Shown here: positions 1 through 7,912 of the stretch, in pieces
Numbering within the stretch: position 1 is the stretch's first letter
How the letters are laid out: each line of letters opens with the position of its first letter
NCBI GenBank assembly: GCA_902803285.1
Contig: CADCPC010000041.1
Span: 1-38,831, forward strand
From: an uncultured Erysipelotrichaceae bacterium
Lineage (GTDB): Bacteria; Bacillota_I; Bacilli_A; RFN20; CAG-826
Length of the DNA stretch: 38,831 bases
Direction of reading: 5' to 3'
Translations under genes and position numbers: made by a program
Notes under the pieces: generated by a model
The model's input: only the letters and a program-made list of their open reading frames with translations
The model's database searches: none
Told to the model about the DNA's origin: nothing

Positions 1-1292
1 ACTGTTCTAATGGTATATGGGAATTCTTCTTCACTTGGAATGACGTAAGAAAGAGCTCTTTCACCTAGAGCACCGTGACCGATTTCTCTTCTTCCTGGGG
101 AGCCCATTCTACCAACTTCACCAACAGAATATGGTGGGAAGTTATAATGATGCATCCAGTGTCTGGTTTCTTCATCAGTCAAATTATCAATAATTTGTTC
201 ATCGCTCTTAGCGCCTAATGTTGTCACAGAGATAACTTGTGTTTGTCCTCTAGTGAACATTGCAGAACCATGAGTTCTTGGTAATAAGTCAACTTGAGCG
301 TCTAATGGACGAATTTCATCGACTTTACGACCATCTGGTCTAATCTTTTCATCAGTGATTAATCTTCTGACTTCTTTAGCGACTAATTTCTCTAAAGTTT
401 CTTTGACCATTGATAAGGTCTTTTGATGAGTTTTTTCATCTGGATAACTTCTTGTATCATAGTCATCGATGATTTCGTTTTCAATTGCGTCAATTGCGTC
501 TTGTCTTTCTAATTTATCAAAGATAGAAATTGCTTTGACTAATCTCTTTTCACTTCTTTCAGTGACATCTTTTTCGATAACTGGATCGCAGACATATAAG
601 TCGATATGTCTTTTTGGTTTTCCAATTTCTTTAATGATGCTTTCTTGCCAGACACAGAGCTTTTTAATAGCTTCATGGCCAAACATTAATGCATCAAGCA
701 TATCTTCTTCACTGACTTCAGCAGCACCAGCTTCAACCATGTTGATTGCTTCTTTTGTACCAGCAACTGCTAAGTTAATATCGGATTTTGCTTTTTCTTC
801 AACGGTTGGGTTGATAACGAATTTGCCGTCAACTCTACCAACATAAACTCCAGCGATAGGTCCATCAAATGGAATATCAGAGATGCCGAGAGCGAGGGAT
901 GAACCAAGCATAGCGGTCATTTCTGGAGTACAGTCTAAGTCAACTGACATCACAGTATTAACGATTTGGACTTCATTTCTGAATCCTTCAGAGAACATAG
1001 GTCTAATTGGGCGATCAATCAATCTTGCGGTTAAGGTAGCGTGTTCTCCTGCTCTACCTTCTCTTCTTAAGAATGAACCAGGGATTTTACCAACAGCGTA
1101 TTGTTTTTCTTCATAGCCCACTGTGAGAGGGAAGAAATCGCCTTCTTTTGGTAAGTCACTAGCACATGCTGTGGAAAGAACTACTGTTTCGTTGAGTCTG
1201 ACAAGAACAGCGCCGTCAGCTTGCTTAGCAATTTCGCCTGCTTCAACAACGAACTTCTTTCCTTCGAATTCTAATTCGAACACTTTTTTCAT
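1..1292 (-). CDS. pnp: Polynucleotide phosphorylase, 5' two thirds (partial)
   Basis: Phosphorolytic 3'-5' exoribonuclease of mRNA decay, normally a homotrimer and a degradosome partner. The visible 430 codons begin [14 protein letters not shown] and cover the first RNase PH-like core, the helical linker and the start of the second core. Family landmarks are [11 protein letters not shown] near residue 90, FTRGQTQ, and the run [15 protein letters not shown] followed by [18 protein letters not shown] in the second core. The rest of the catalytic core and the KH and S1 RNA-binding domains lie beyond the left edge. Of two nearby ATGs the second is used, because the first (7 nt upstream) meets a stop after one codon. 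The start is preceded by a purine-rich AGAAAGAAG stretch. It is the first gene after its own promoter (1334-1362). Confidence 0.97.
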   Translation of the reverse strand, partial: MKKVFELEFEGKKFVVEAGEIAKQADGAVLVRLNETVVLSTACASDLPKEGDFFPLTVGYEEKQYAVGKIPGSFLRREGRAGEHATLTARLIDRPIRPMFSEGFRNEVQIVNTVMSVDLDCTPEMTAMLGSSLALGISDIPFDGPIAGVYVGRVDGKFVINPTVEEKAKSDINLAVAGTKEAINMVEAGAAEVSEEDMLDALMFGHEAIKKLCVWQESIIKEIGKPKRHIDLYVCDPVIEKDVTERSEKRLVKAISIFDKLERQDAIDAIENEIIDDYDTRSYPDEKTHQKTLSMVKETLEKLVAKEVRRLITDEKIRPDGRKVDEIRPLDAQVDLLPRTHGSAMFTRGQTQVISVTTLGAKSDEQIIDNLTDEETRHWMHHYNFPPYSVGEVGRMGSPGRREIGHGALGERALSYVIPSEEEFPYTIRT

Positions 1293-1333
1293 TTCATTTT
1301 TCTTCTTTCTTAAAATCATAACGTGTTTATCTT

Positions 1334-1362
1334 ATCATAAGTTGTTAGATAATAACCAGCAA
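1334..1362 (-). promoter_or_regulatory. Probable sigma-A promoter of pnp
   Basis: On the minus strand TTGCTG (1357-1362) and TATGAT (1334-1339) are separated by exactly 17 bp and point into pnp, giving a leader of about 35 nt. The -10 matches consensus at 5 of 6 positions and the -35 at 3 of 6. Motif reading only. Confidence 0.55.
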
Positions 1363-1390
1363 AATTATATATAAATATAATATTTGAAAT

Positions 1391-1416
1391 TAAAAAGTCA
1401 GGGGTTTCTCCTGACT
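1391..1416 (-). terminator. Intrinsic terminator of the PTS-ASCH-HAD-flavodoxin operon
   Basis: Seven-base arms AGTCAGG/CCTGACT (1396-1402 and 1410-1416) enclose a 7-nt spacer and are followed on the minus strand by TTTTTAATTT. The stop codon of the flavodoxin-like gene (1415-1417) overlaps the stem, so the terminator begins inside the coding sequence. Confidence 0.8.
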
Positions 1417-1876
1417 ATTTCATTTTTTTAATAATTTCTTTTGCCTCTTCTTGCTTTTTTAGTGGGTAAGATATTACTACTGGAATCTGAGTAAAGCCTA
1501 ATTTTGCAATCTGCTTAAGGCTCTTTTTTGTCTTCTCTCCTGCTGGATACAAAACAAACCTTGTTGTCTCTTTGTTAAATGAGAATTTATCAAGCAAAGT
1601 GTTAATTGGAGTTGATAATCTATCATTCCAAATTGGAGAGCCAATAATTACTTTGTCCTCATCCTTTATATCTAATAACAATTCTTTAATTTCGGCCTTC
1701 TTTTTAAACATTGCTTCGCCACCATAATGGACAATTTTAAAGAAGGACATTTTACCGATTGGCTTAACCATTTCAACCTTTACTGGCTGATATCCAGCTT
1801 CTTTTAGAAGCTCTGCAAGAAAATCTCCGTTTCCTGTCGCACTAAAGTAGATAAAATATTTGTTCATAATATTCAC
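1415..1876 (-). CDS. Flavodoxin-like protein
   Basis: A 153-residue protein whose N-terminus YFIYFSATGNGDFLAELL resembles the FMN phosphate-binding loop (S/T-x-T-G-N-T) that follows beta strand 1 in flavodoxins. A GSPIWNDRLSTPINTLLDKF segment near residue 80 matches the second FMN-contacting loop of the family. It probably carries FMN in a cytoplasmic redox reaction; substrate unknown. The start is a GTG at 1876 with AAGGAG five bases upstream, overlapping the TGA of the HAD gene by 4 nt (GTGA), so translation is probably coupled; an in-frame ATG at 1867 is the alternative. It is the last gene of the operon and ends in the terminator stem. Confidence 0.75.
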   Translation of the reverse strand: MNIMNKYFIYFSATGNGDFLAELLKEAGYQPVKVEMVKPIGKMSFFKIVHYGGEAMFKKKAEIKELLLDIKDEDKVIIGSPIWNDRLSTPINTLLDKFSFNKETTRFVLYPAGEKTKKSLKQIAKLGFTQIPVVISYPLKKQEEAKEIIKKMK

Positions 1877-2538
1877 TTAATCTCCTTGATAATTTCATCA
1901 AAATTAGTAATAAATTTATGGCAGTATTTTTTATTTTCTTCTGGATGGGTTGTCGATTGTTTATCGTACATTGCAATGACATTATAGCCGTTGTTAAAGG
2001 CGGTCATGAGAGGTTGGAGCATATCTTCCACCACTAAAGTGTTAGTTTTATTAATCCCAAATTTATGACAAACTTTGTCGTATATTTCTGGTGAGTTTTT
2101 ACCGTTAACACAGCTATTAACATCGATAATTAAATCAAAATATTTATGGATATCTAATCTTAATAAACAAGGCAAATAAAGCTCTTCACTATTAGCAGTT
2201 GCAAGAGCAATTTTCACATTATGTTTTTTTAATATTTTTAATAATTCTAAAGCGTTTTCTTTAAGAGGAATATGCTTTTCATAAGCTTCTATAGCCAAAT
2301 CATTCCACTGCTTTTTAATCTCATCAGTGGTTAGATGAGGAAGATATTTATCTCTTGTTAATATGGCAGCGCTATTTAGACCAATATGGGCGATTTCTTT
2401 ATTATATAAAGGAGGTATCTTCATGCCATGAGAAGCAAAAAAGTCACGATCGATATCCGCCCATAAAGAGGTGGAATCAATCAATGTGCCATCCAAATCA
2501 AATATCACTAGTTCAATATCTTTTTCTAGTAGTTTCAT
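1873..2538 (-). CDS. HAD-superfamily phosphatase (beta-phosphoglucomutase/PGP-like)
   Basis: A 221-residue haloacid dehalogenase-type hydrolase. Motif I is FDLDGTLIDS (residues 13-22, Asp nucleophile and general acid), followed by a helical cap of about 70 residues of the phosphoglycolate phosphatase/beta-phosphoglucomutase type. Motif II is ALATANSEE, the motif III lysine is in NGKNSPEIYDKV, and motif IV is LVVEDMLQPL. The likely reaction is Mg-dependent removal or transfer of phosphate on a small metabolite. It starts in an ATGA overlap with the ASCH gene and ends in a GTGA overlap with the flavodoxin gene. Next to a PTS EIIC-like membrane protein a sugar-phosphate substrate is plausible, but this is inference. 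Confidence 0.85.
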   Translation of the reverse strand: MKLLEKDIELVIFDLDGTLIDSTSLWADIDRDFFASHGMKIPPLYNKEIAHIGLNSAAILTRDKYLPHLTTDEIKKQWNDLAIEAYEKHIPLKENALELLKILKKHNVKIALATANSEELYLPCLLRLDIHKYFDLIIDVNSCVNGKNSPEIYDKVCHKFGINKTNTLVVEDMLQPLMTAFNNGYNVIAMYDKQSTTHPEENKKYCHKFITNFDEIIKEIK

Positions 2539-2864
2539 ATCGTTTTAATGAATATTGCCATTACTTGGTATTTATCTTGTCTTTCTTTTGGATAATAAGT
2601 AAGCATATCGTTTGGATCTGCTATTTCATCATCACTATATCCAAGTAGGTTTTTGTCGTTATTTGAATATAATTCATCAAAGTTTTCATAAACTTTAACA
2701 TCTGTCACTACGCAGCGAATATTATATTCTTCATGATAAAAAATAATTTCATCATTTATTTTAATCTTTGATTTTTGTTCATCAAATAAACGCATTTCGA
2801 TAGTTTTTTGTCCATTTTTAATTTTATTAAAAGGTTCTACCGCTAAATGCAAAACGTGGGTCAT
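2535..2864 (-). CDS. ASCH-domain protein
   Basis: A 109-residue protein consisting of one ASCH domain, a PUA-like fold predicted to bind RNA. The family core is visible: MTHVLHLAVEPFNKIKNGQK, then TIEMRLFDEQK and KIKINDEIIFYHEE, and a C-terminal YYPKERQDKYQVMAIFI. The chosen ATG at 2864 overlaps the stop of the PTS gene by one base (TAATG), and ASCH relatives begin with this MTH-x-L pattern. A start at 2894 would add ten residues encoded entirely inside the upstream gene. Probably translationally coupled on both sides. Cellular role unknown; ASCH proteins are proposed RNA-binding regulators, and some have nucleoside amidohydrolase activity. Confidence 0.82.
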   Translation of the reverse strand: MTHVLHLAVEPFNKIKNGQKTIEMRLFDEQKSKIKINDEIIFYHEEYNIRCVVTDVKVYENFDELYSNNDKNLLGYSDDEIADPNDMLTYYPKERQDKYQVMAIFIKTI

Positions 2865-4030
2865 TAGACTTTGAGGTCTCCTTCTTTGATCCAACCGAGT
2901 TTTCTAAATAATAAATCAATTCCAAACACTAATGCAGCTGGGGCAATAAATTCTAATAAAACAATGCCTAACACGATTTCCCAAGTTGCACTGCCATAGG
3001 CAAGCATTGAAGATATTGTGCCGATTTGGCCAACAAGTCCAGCAGTTCCCATACCAGCTGCACTACCAACACAAATAACTCTAATTAAACAAGTAGAGAT
3101 AGGGCCAAGTATTGCAGAAGCAATTATTGTAGGAAGCCAGATTACTGGTTTCTTTAATATATTTTTGAACTGTAACATTGAAGTACCAATTCCTATAGAA
3201 ATGACCATGCCGATGTTATTATCTTTACGAGATTGAATAGCAAAACCGACCATTTGAGTACAGCATCCAACTACCGCAGCACCACTAGCAATTAATAAGC
3301 CTTGGTAATCTGCAACATTAGCACCAGCTGGTATTATAAATACCATTGCTGCAATAGCTGCACTACTAATTGGAGCGGTAAGAGCCATGCCCATTAATAC
3401 TGCAACGATAATACCCATTAAGAATGGGACAACAGTTGTTCCACTATTAACGAGCCATTGAATCGCATAAGTGACATAGATTGCTGGATATCTAAATCCT
3501 AATGAACACAAGAATCCAACAGTAATGCTAAATAAAGGAACAATTAAGATATCAACAGGTGTCTTCTTAACTAAGACATATTTCATCGCTAAAGCAGTGG
3601 CAATACACACTAAATAAATAGTTAATGGATCACCGATTTGGAAATTAGCGGCAAATTGTTCTACGCTGGCCATATCTGTAACAAATTTGGTGGAGAAAGA
3701 GAAACATGCTGCGCATTCTCCTACTGCTGCTAAGACAATAGTCTTAAGTGGGTCAAATTTTAACGATAAAGCAATACCAACACCGATTCCTGCACCAGTT
3801 AAATATTGGAGAATAGTTGCTAAACCTAGCCAAGTTTTGGTTTCTGTTTTGTACCCATTTAATAAATGGTTAATAGCAATACAGAAATTACTATTAGTGC
3901 CATAACCAAATAGAGTGCCAATTGTTGCAAATATTGTTCCGACAATTAAAGTAGCAAATAAGCCATAAGCCATGCCATTTAATGTTTTCATGAAGAAGTC
4001 TAAGACAATATTAGGTTTCTTTTCTTCCAT
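2864..4030 (-). CDS. PTS EIIC-like integral membrane protein (PTS_EIIC_2 type)
   Basis: A 388-residue, very hydrophobic protein with roughly ten membrane segments, matching the family annotated as PTS system sugar EIIC or putative membrane regulator (Pfam PTS_EIIC_2). Typical glycine-rich stretches are GAGIGVGIAL, MALTAPISSAAIAAMVF, and GSAAGMGTAGLVGQIGT near the C-terminus. No EIIA or EIIB domain is fused or encoded nearby, so phosphorylation-coupled transport is not demonstrated; it may be a plain transporter. First gene of a four-gene overlapping operon. No Shine-Dalgarno precedes the ATG, but AATAAT lies six bases upstream, suggesting a leaderless mRNA, and an inverted repeat (4052-4069) sits just beyond it. 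Confidence 0.82.
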   Translation of the reverse strand: MEEKKPNIVLDFFMKTLNGMAYGLFATLIVGTIFATIGTLFGYGTNSNFCIAINHLLNGYKTETKTWLGLATILQYLTGAGIGVGIALSLKFDPLKTIVLAAVGECAACFSFSTKFVTDMASVEQFAANFQIGDPLTIYLVCIATALAMKYVLVKKTPVDILIVPLFSITVGFLCSLGFRYPAIYVTYAIQWLVNSGTTVVPFLMGIIVAVLMGMALTAPISSAAIAAMVFIIPAGANVADYQGLLIASGAAVVGCCTQMVGFAIQSRKDNNIGMVISIGIGTSMLQFKNILKKPVIWLPTIIASAILGPISTCLIRVICVGSAAGMGTAGLVGQIGTISSMLAYGSATWEIVLGIVLLEFIAPAALVFGIDLLFRKLGWIKEGDLKV

Positions 4031-4036
4031 ATCGCG

Positions 4037-4069
4037 ATTATTTTATACCATTATTGCAATTATGCAATA
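4037..4069 (-). promoter_or_regulatory. Candidate promoter and operator before the PTS-like operon
   Basis: A perfect 7-bp inverted repeat, TATTGCA-ATTA-TGCAATA (4052-4069), lies 22-39 bp upstream of the PTS-like start. A -10-like AATAAT (4037-4042) lies between it and the ATG, with TATAAA just upstream as an alternative. The repeat covers the expected -35 area, so it could be a repressor or activator site. No regulator gene is visible nearby. Confidence 0.4.
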
Positions 4070-4070
4070 G

Positions 4071-4094
4071 AAAAAGCACCTCCGAAGAAGTGCT
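4071..4094 (-). terminator. Intrinsic terminator of the aquaporin gene
   Basis: Arms AGCAC/GTGCT (4075-4079 and 4090-4094), extended by further pairs after one mismatch, are followed on the minus strand by TTTTTC. The position is 20 bp downstream of the aquaporin stop and upstream of the PTS-like operon. Confidence 0.7.
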
Positions 4095-4114
4095 AATTCT
4101 ATCAACTTTTTTAA

Positions 4115-4861
4115 TTATTCAGCTGCAGGTTCTTCTGCTTTTTTCTTTCCAAAGAATCCATGGTATGCTGACCAAGCAGCAAATGCGCCCATGAATGGAC
4201 CAACGATTGATGGGATTAAAGCTAATGCTTTAGTATCAAGGTTTTGTCCGTCAAACATTGAGAAGACTAATGCTGATAAAGCTCTTGCAGGGTTGACTGA
4301 AGTACCAGTTAGAGGGATACCACAGCAGTGAACACCGAATAAGACAAGACCGATTAATAAACCAGCGATGCCGCTCCATTCCTTTTTGTTTGTAATGCCT
4401 AAAACAGCAAAGACAAATAAGAATGTTAAGCCCATTTCTGCCATTGTTGAGAGCATGTAAACCATAAATGGTTTGTCGCCGATGTTAGCTAAGATAGCTG
4501 CGCTGTTATAAGCGTGGTTAGCACCAGAAACACCAGATTTCCAAGCCCACATAACCATAGCAAGGAGTAAAGAACCGAAGAATGCGCCAACGATTTGACC
4601 GCAAACATAAACTCCAAATTCTTTCCAAGTGATTTCTTTGTTTAAAGCTTTAGCAAAACTAACTGCAGGGTTTGCATGACCACCACTGATAGGACCAACG
4701 GTGTAAGCTAAGATGATGATAGAGACACCAAATGCAGCAGCAATACCAACGGCGGCAGCAGGGCCTTCATATCCAGCAAAGGTAAATGCCATAGCAGTAC
4801 CACAACCAAGCAAAACAAGGACTGCAGTTGCTAAGAATTCAGCAAAAAATTTCTTGAGCAT
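4115..4861 (-). CDS. aqpZ: Aquaporin (MIP family), AqpZ-like
   Basis: A 248-residue six-helix channel with both NPA boxes: GGHANPAV (NPA 64-66) and TGTSVNPARA (NPA 190-192). The aromatic/arginine filter reads Phe44, His178, Thr187, Arg193. The spacings from His178 to Thr187 and Arg193 equal those I recall for E. coli AqpZ (His174, Thr183, Arg189), which favours a water-selective pore over a GlpF-type glycerol facilitator. A short charged tail (KKKAEEPAAE) follows the last helix. The start has AGAAGGAAA upstream and the gene has its own terminator, so it appears monocistronic. A role in osmotic water flux is a reasonable inference in a wall-less cell. Confidence 0.93.
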   Translation of the reverse strand: MLKKFFAEFLATAVLVLLGCGTAMAFTFAGYEGPAAAVGIAAAFGVSIIILAYTVGPISGGHANPAVSFAKALNKEITWKEFGVYVCGQIVGAFFGSLLLAMVMWAWKSGVSGANHAYNSAAILANIGDKPFMVYMLSTMAEMGLTFLFVFAVLGITNKKEWSGIAGLLIGLVLFGVHCCGIPLTGTSVNPARALSALVFSMFDGQNLDTKALALIPSIVGPFMGAFAAWSAYHGFFGKKKAEEPAAE

Positions 4862-4911
4862 AATTTATAATTTCCTTCTTTCCAAGAAAAATAATATTCT
4901 TATTTATAAAA

Positions 4912-6012
4912 TTATTTAAGTTTTATTTTTTCTTTCTTTGAAAGATATTCTTGGAATGTTGTCTTAATTAAGAGAGCAATAAAATCTTTGAGCACTGCTT
5001 TTCTTTCTTTTGATAAAGTGCGATATGCCTCTTTTAGGTGTCTTAAAGCATTTTTCATTAAGACTTTGTTATAATCAATATTTCCAAATTTTGTAATATT
5101 TAATTCGGTAAATAAATCATAGATTGTATCAACAACAATTTTCTTTTCTTCAAAAGAGAAGTCATTATTGCAGCGATTAATGATTTGAGAAACATGCTCA
5201 CTCATTTCCCCTTCTTCGAGGATGAAGTGATTATCTTCTACAATCCAGTTATAGGCGTCATGCTGCAAAATTGAACGACTATTTGCTTTAATGACCATAA
5301 CATTGATATCTTTGTGGAATAATCTTCCTATGATTGATTCGCTAGGTATAATCTTGATGATTTTAGAAGATATTTCTTCATATTTTTCATCATAGAAATC
5401 ATCCTGAAATCCTGGCCCATCAAAAGAATATATCTTAGATATACGTTTATTGTTTTTTGTGTTTTTAGAAGCATATATAGATAATAATCCACCTTTAGAA
5501 TGGCCCGCCACTATAACAGGTTTTAATCTAAAACGTTTTAATGTGGTATTTAGATATGCTAAAGCGCTGATTTCACTTGGAATCTCATTTTGGAATGATA
5601 AATTAAGATCTTCTTTCCATCCCACTACTGAAGCATCAGTGCCAGCAAACCCCACAAAAATCATATCCTTAAAGATGAATGCCACTGCCTGAAACTGCTT
5701 TTCACTTTCACGAGATTTGTCTTTGACAAAATATCCAATTTTGACATCAGAAAATCTTTTACTATGAATAAATTTTGTGATTAAGAAATTATCTTTTATT
5801 TTTCTTTTTGCTAATGAAGATGAATTACGGTCATAAATAAATTTATTGATATCTGCTTTTTTAATAGTTTTCTTTTCTCCAATAATTTTGTTAAAAGGAA
5901 AATAAGCAAGTTCTGCTAAAACAAGAGCGTCGACATCATTAAAAGGAGATTCTTCTAATGAGATATCTCCATATTCATCTAAATAAGTAAGGATATTTTT
6001 AAATTCTTCCAC
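4912..6012 (-). CDS. Mbeg1-like (DUF2974) alpha/beta-hydrolase lipase
   Basis: A 366-residue cytoplasmic alpha/beta-hydrolase of the Mbeg1-like/DUF2974 family. The nucleophile elbow is VAGHSKGG with Ser172, and the preceding FAGTDASVVGWKEDLNLSF (about 122-140) is the family's oxyanion-side signature (F-R-G-T-D-x-x-x-x-G-W-x-E-D). No signal peptide or membrane segment is evident. The likely substrates are acyl esters or lysophospholipids, but specificity cannot be read. The start is GTG at 6012, with no Shine-Dalgarno and a TAAAGT hexamer six bases upstream, fitting a leaderless message. It is divergent from rnhC across 74 bp. Confidence 0.82.
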   Translation of the reverse strand: MEEFKNILTYLDEYGDISLEESPFNDVDALVLAELAYFPFNKIIGEKKTIKKADINKFIYDRNSSSLAKRKIKDNFLITKFIHSKRFSDVKIGYFVKDKSRESEKQFQAVAFIFKDMIFVGFAGTDASVVGWKEDLNLSFQNEIPSEISALAYLNTTLKRFRLKPVIVAGHSKGGLLSIYASKNTKNNKRISKIYSFDGPGFQDDFYDEKYEEISSKIIKIIPSESIIGRLFHKDINVMVIKANSRSILQHDAYNWIVEDNHFILEEGEMSEHVSQIINRCNNDFSFEEKKIVVDTIYDLFTELNITKFGNIDYNKVLMKNALRHLKEAYRTLSKERKAVLKDFIALLIKTTFQEYLSKKEKIKLK

Positions 6013-6086
6013 GAATATACTTTACCATTTATTTTCATCACTAAGTATTCATTTATCAAATTAATTTTGATAGGATAATTAATGTT
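6013..6086. promoter_or_regulatory. Divergent promoter region, Mbeg1-like gene and rnhC
   Basis: The 74-bp gap must hold both promoters. Minus strand: TAAAGT at 6019-6024, six bases before the GTG. Plus strand: GATAAT at 6074-6079, seven bases before the rnhC ATG. Neither gene has a good ribosome-binding site, so both mRNAs may be leaderless. The -35 elements are not convincing. Confidence 0.4.
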
Positions 6087-7004
6087 ATGAAAGAGTCTAC
6101 CGTTTCTCTTAAAGTTGACGAAAAGACATATCAAGAGATTAAAGACCACTACTCTAGTTATGTGATTAAAGAAGGAAAAGACTATATTGATTATGTCGCT
6201 TCTTTTAACGATGTAATTATTACAGGCTATCTCTCTAACAAAGCTAAAAAGACAATTATCTTTAAAGGAGAAAAAGCATTAGAAGAAGCTCGACTTTTCG
6301 ATGCAAACGCTTCCCTTAATGAAGAAATCATCAAAGATGATGAAAAGAAATCTTGGATTGATATTGAAGAACAAATCGGTAGCGACGAAGTAGGAGTTGG
6401 AGATTTCTTCTTGCCAATGATTGTCGTAGCGGCCTATGTTAAACCTTCACAAATCAAAAAGTTAAAAGAATTAGGTGTTACTGATTCTAAAAAAATCAGT
6501 GATAAGAAAATTAGGGAAATCGGCCCTGAACTAATTAAAGGATTTAAGTATTCCAAACTCACTCTTACTAATGATAAATATAACGAGATGATTGCTAAAG
6601 GAGAAAATATTAATAGCCTTAAGGCTAAAATGCATAATCGCGCTCTTTCAAATATCCACAAAGATTATCTAGACATCCAAAGAATTTATGTAGATCAATT
6701 CGTAAATGCAGATAAATTCTATTCTTATCTCACTAGTGACGACGAACCTATAGTTAGAGGCATCGCTTTTAAAACCAAAGGAGAAAGTTGGTTCCCTAGC
6801 GTCGCTTTAGCCAGTGTTATCGCGCGCTACGCATTTTTATTAGAAAAGGATAAGCTGGATGAAAAATATGGAGTAGATTTCCCATTTGGTTCTTCTAGCA
6901 AAGTTGATGCCTTTGCTCAAGAATTAGCAAATAAACTTCCAAAAGAAGAATTTGATTCATTAGTTAAAATCAATTTCAAAAACTATAAAAAAATCGCTTT
7001 CTAG
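6087..7004 (+). CDS. rnhC: Ribonuclease HIII
   Basis: A 305-residue RNase HIII that removes RNA from RNA-DNA hybrids. The N-terminal 85 residues form the substrate-binding (TBP-like, DUF3378) domain typical of HIII. The catalytic motif IGSDEVGVGDFF starts near residue 98, with Asp100 and Glu101 as metal ligands, and VTDSKKISDKKI follows. In B. subtilis rnhC lies next to pheST; here it is on the opposite strand about 9 kb away. Its TAG stop lies in the loop of a bidirectional terminator and overlaps the rluD stop by 3 nt. Confidence 0.95.
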   Translation: MKESTVSLKVDEKTYQEIKDHYSSYVIKEGKDYIDYVASFNDVIITGYLSNKAKKTIIFKGEKALEEARLFDANASLNEEIIKDDEKKSWIDIEEQIGSDEVGVGDFFLPMIVVAAYVKPSQIKKLKELGVTDSKKISDKKIREIGPELIKGFKYSKLTLTNDKYNEMIAKGENINSLKAKMHNRALSNIHKDYLDIQRIYVDQFVNADKFYSYLTSDDEPIVRGIAFKTKGESWFPSVALASVIARYAFLLEKDKLDEKYGVDFPFGSSSKVDAFAQELANKLPKEEFDSLVKINFKNYKKIAF

Positions 7005-7019
7005 AGCGATTCTTTTTTT
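6987..7019. terminator. Bidirectional terminator shared by rnhC and rluD
   Basis: Arms AATCGCT/AGCGATT (6992-6998 and 7005-7011) have a six-base loop TTCTAG, an A-run on the left and a T-run on the right, so each strand reads as hairpin plus U-tract. The loop contains CTAG, whose TAG is the rnhC stop on plus (7002-7004) and the rluD stop on minus (7003-7001). Confidence 0.88.
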
Positions 7020-7912
7020 AATATTTCTTTGAAATATTCTGGTAATTCTATTTTGAAGTGCATTTCCTTTTTAGTTTTTGGTTGGATAAGTTTTAATTCA
7101 GTAGCCACTAATAATTGCCCACCCTGATAAAGCTTATCATATTTTCTGCCACAATATAGTGGATCTCCTTCAACAGGGTAACCAATATATGAGAAGTGAA
7201 CTCTAATTTGATGAGTTCTACCAGTTTTCAAATGACATTCCACTAGTGTGTGTTCATTAAATCTTTGAAGAACTTTGAAATATGTTACTGCTTCTTTGCT
7301 GTTAGTGCGAGATACCGCCATCTTTTGACGGTTATTAGTATCTCTACCAATAGGAAGATTAATTTCACCACTATTTTCAGCAATCACGCCTCTTACTAAG
7401 GCCGTATAAGTTCTAGCCATTGTGTGGTCTTTAAGTTGCTCTGCTAAGAAGTTATGAGCTACATCATTTTTAGCGACACATATTAACCCACTAGTGTCTT
7501 TATCTATTCTATGGACAATACCTGGACGCTTTTCTCCGTTAATGCCGCTAAGATCGTCGCAATGATTAAGTATCGCATTTACCAAAGTATGTTCGTTATG
7601 ACCAAAGGCAGGATGAACTACCATTCCTTGAGGTTTATTGATGATTAAAATATCGTGATCTTCATAAACAATATCTAATGGTATATCTTCTTTTTCAATT
7701 TTTGCTTCTTTCGCTTCAGGAATGAAAACAACTATTTCATCTCCTTCTTTAACTTTTAAAGACGCTTTAGCTTCCTTTTCATTGACTGTGACATGTCCTT
7801 CATCAATTAAAAGAGCAATGCGAGAACGTGAAAAGTTTTCTAGCAAACTAGAAAGGACTTTGTCTAATCTTTGATTAGATTCATTACTCGTGATCTTTAA
7901 TTTCTGAATCAT
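7001..7912 (-). CDS. rluD: Ribosomal large subunit pseudouridine synthase, RluD family
   Basis: A 303-residue RluA/RluD-family pseudouridine synthase. An S4 RNA-binding domain occupies about residues 12-75 (SNQRLDKVLSSLL). The catalytic motif is GIVHRIDKDTSGL with Asp137, and GRTHQIRVHFSYIGYP follows. It probably modifies 23S rRNA helix 69, as E. coli RluD does. The ATG at 7912 lies inside the 3' end of lspA and has GAGGAAAG upstream; a TTG at 7933 would add seven atypical residues. The order ileS-lspA-rluD is the common Firmicutes arrangement. Its stop lies in the shared terminator with rnhC. Confidence 0.93.
   Translation of the reverse strand: MIQKLKITSNESNQRLDKVLSSLLENFSRSRIALLIDEGHVTVNEKEAKASLKVKEGDEIVVFIPEAKEAKIEKEDIPLDIVYEDHDILIINKPQGMVVHPAFGHNEHTLVNAILNHCDDLSGINGEKRPGIVHRIDKDTSGLICVAKNDVAHNFLAEQLKDHTMARTYTALVRGVIAENSGEINLPIGRDTNNRQKMAVSRTNSKEAVTYFKVLQRFNEHTLVECHLKTGRTHQIRVHFSYIGYPVEGDPLYCGRKYDKLYQGGQLLVATELKLIQPKTKKEMHFKIELPEYFKEILKKESL

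Noticed and set aside
469-1374. Plus-strand open frames opposite pnp
   Set aside because: They are antisense shadows: pnp on the minus strand has continuous family motifs over the whole stretch, and the plus-strand products resemble nothing and have no initiation signals.
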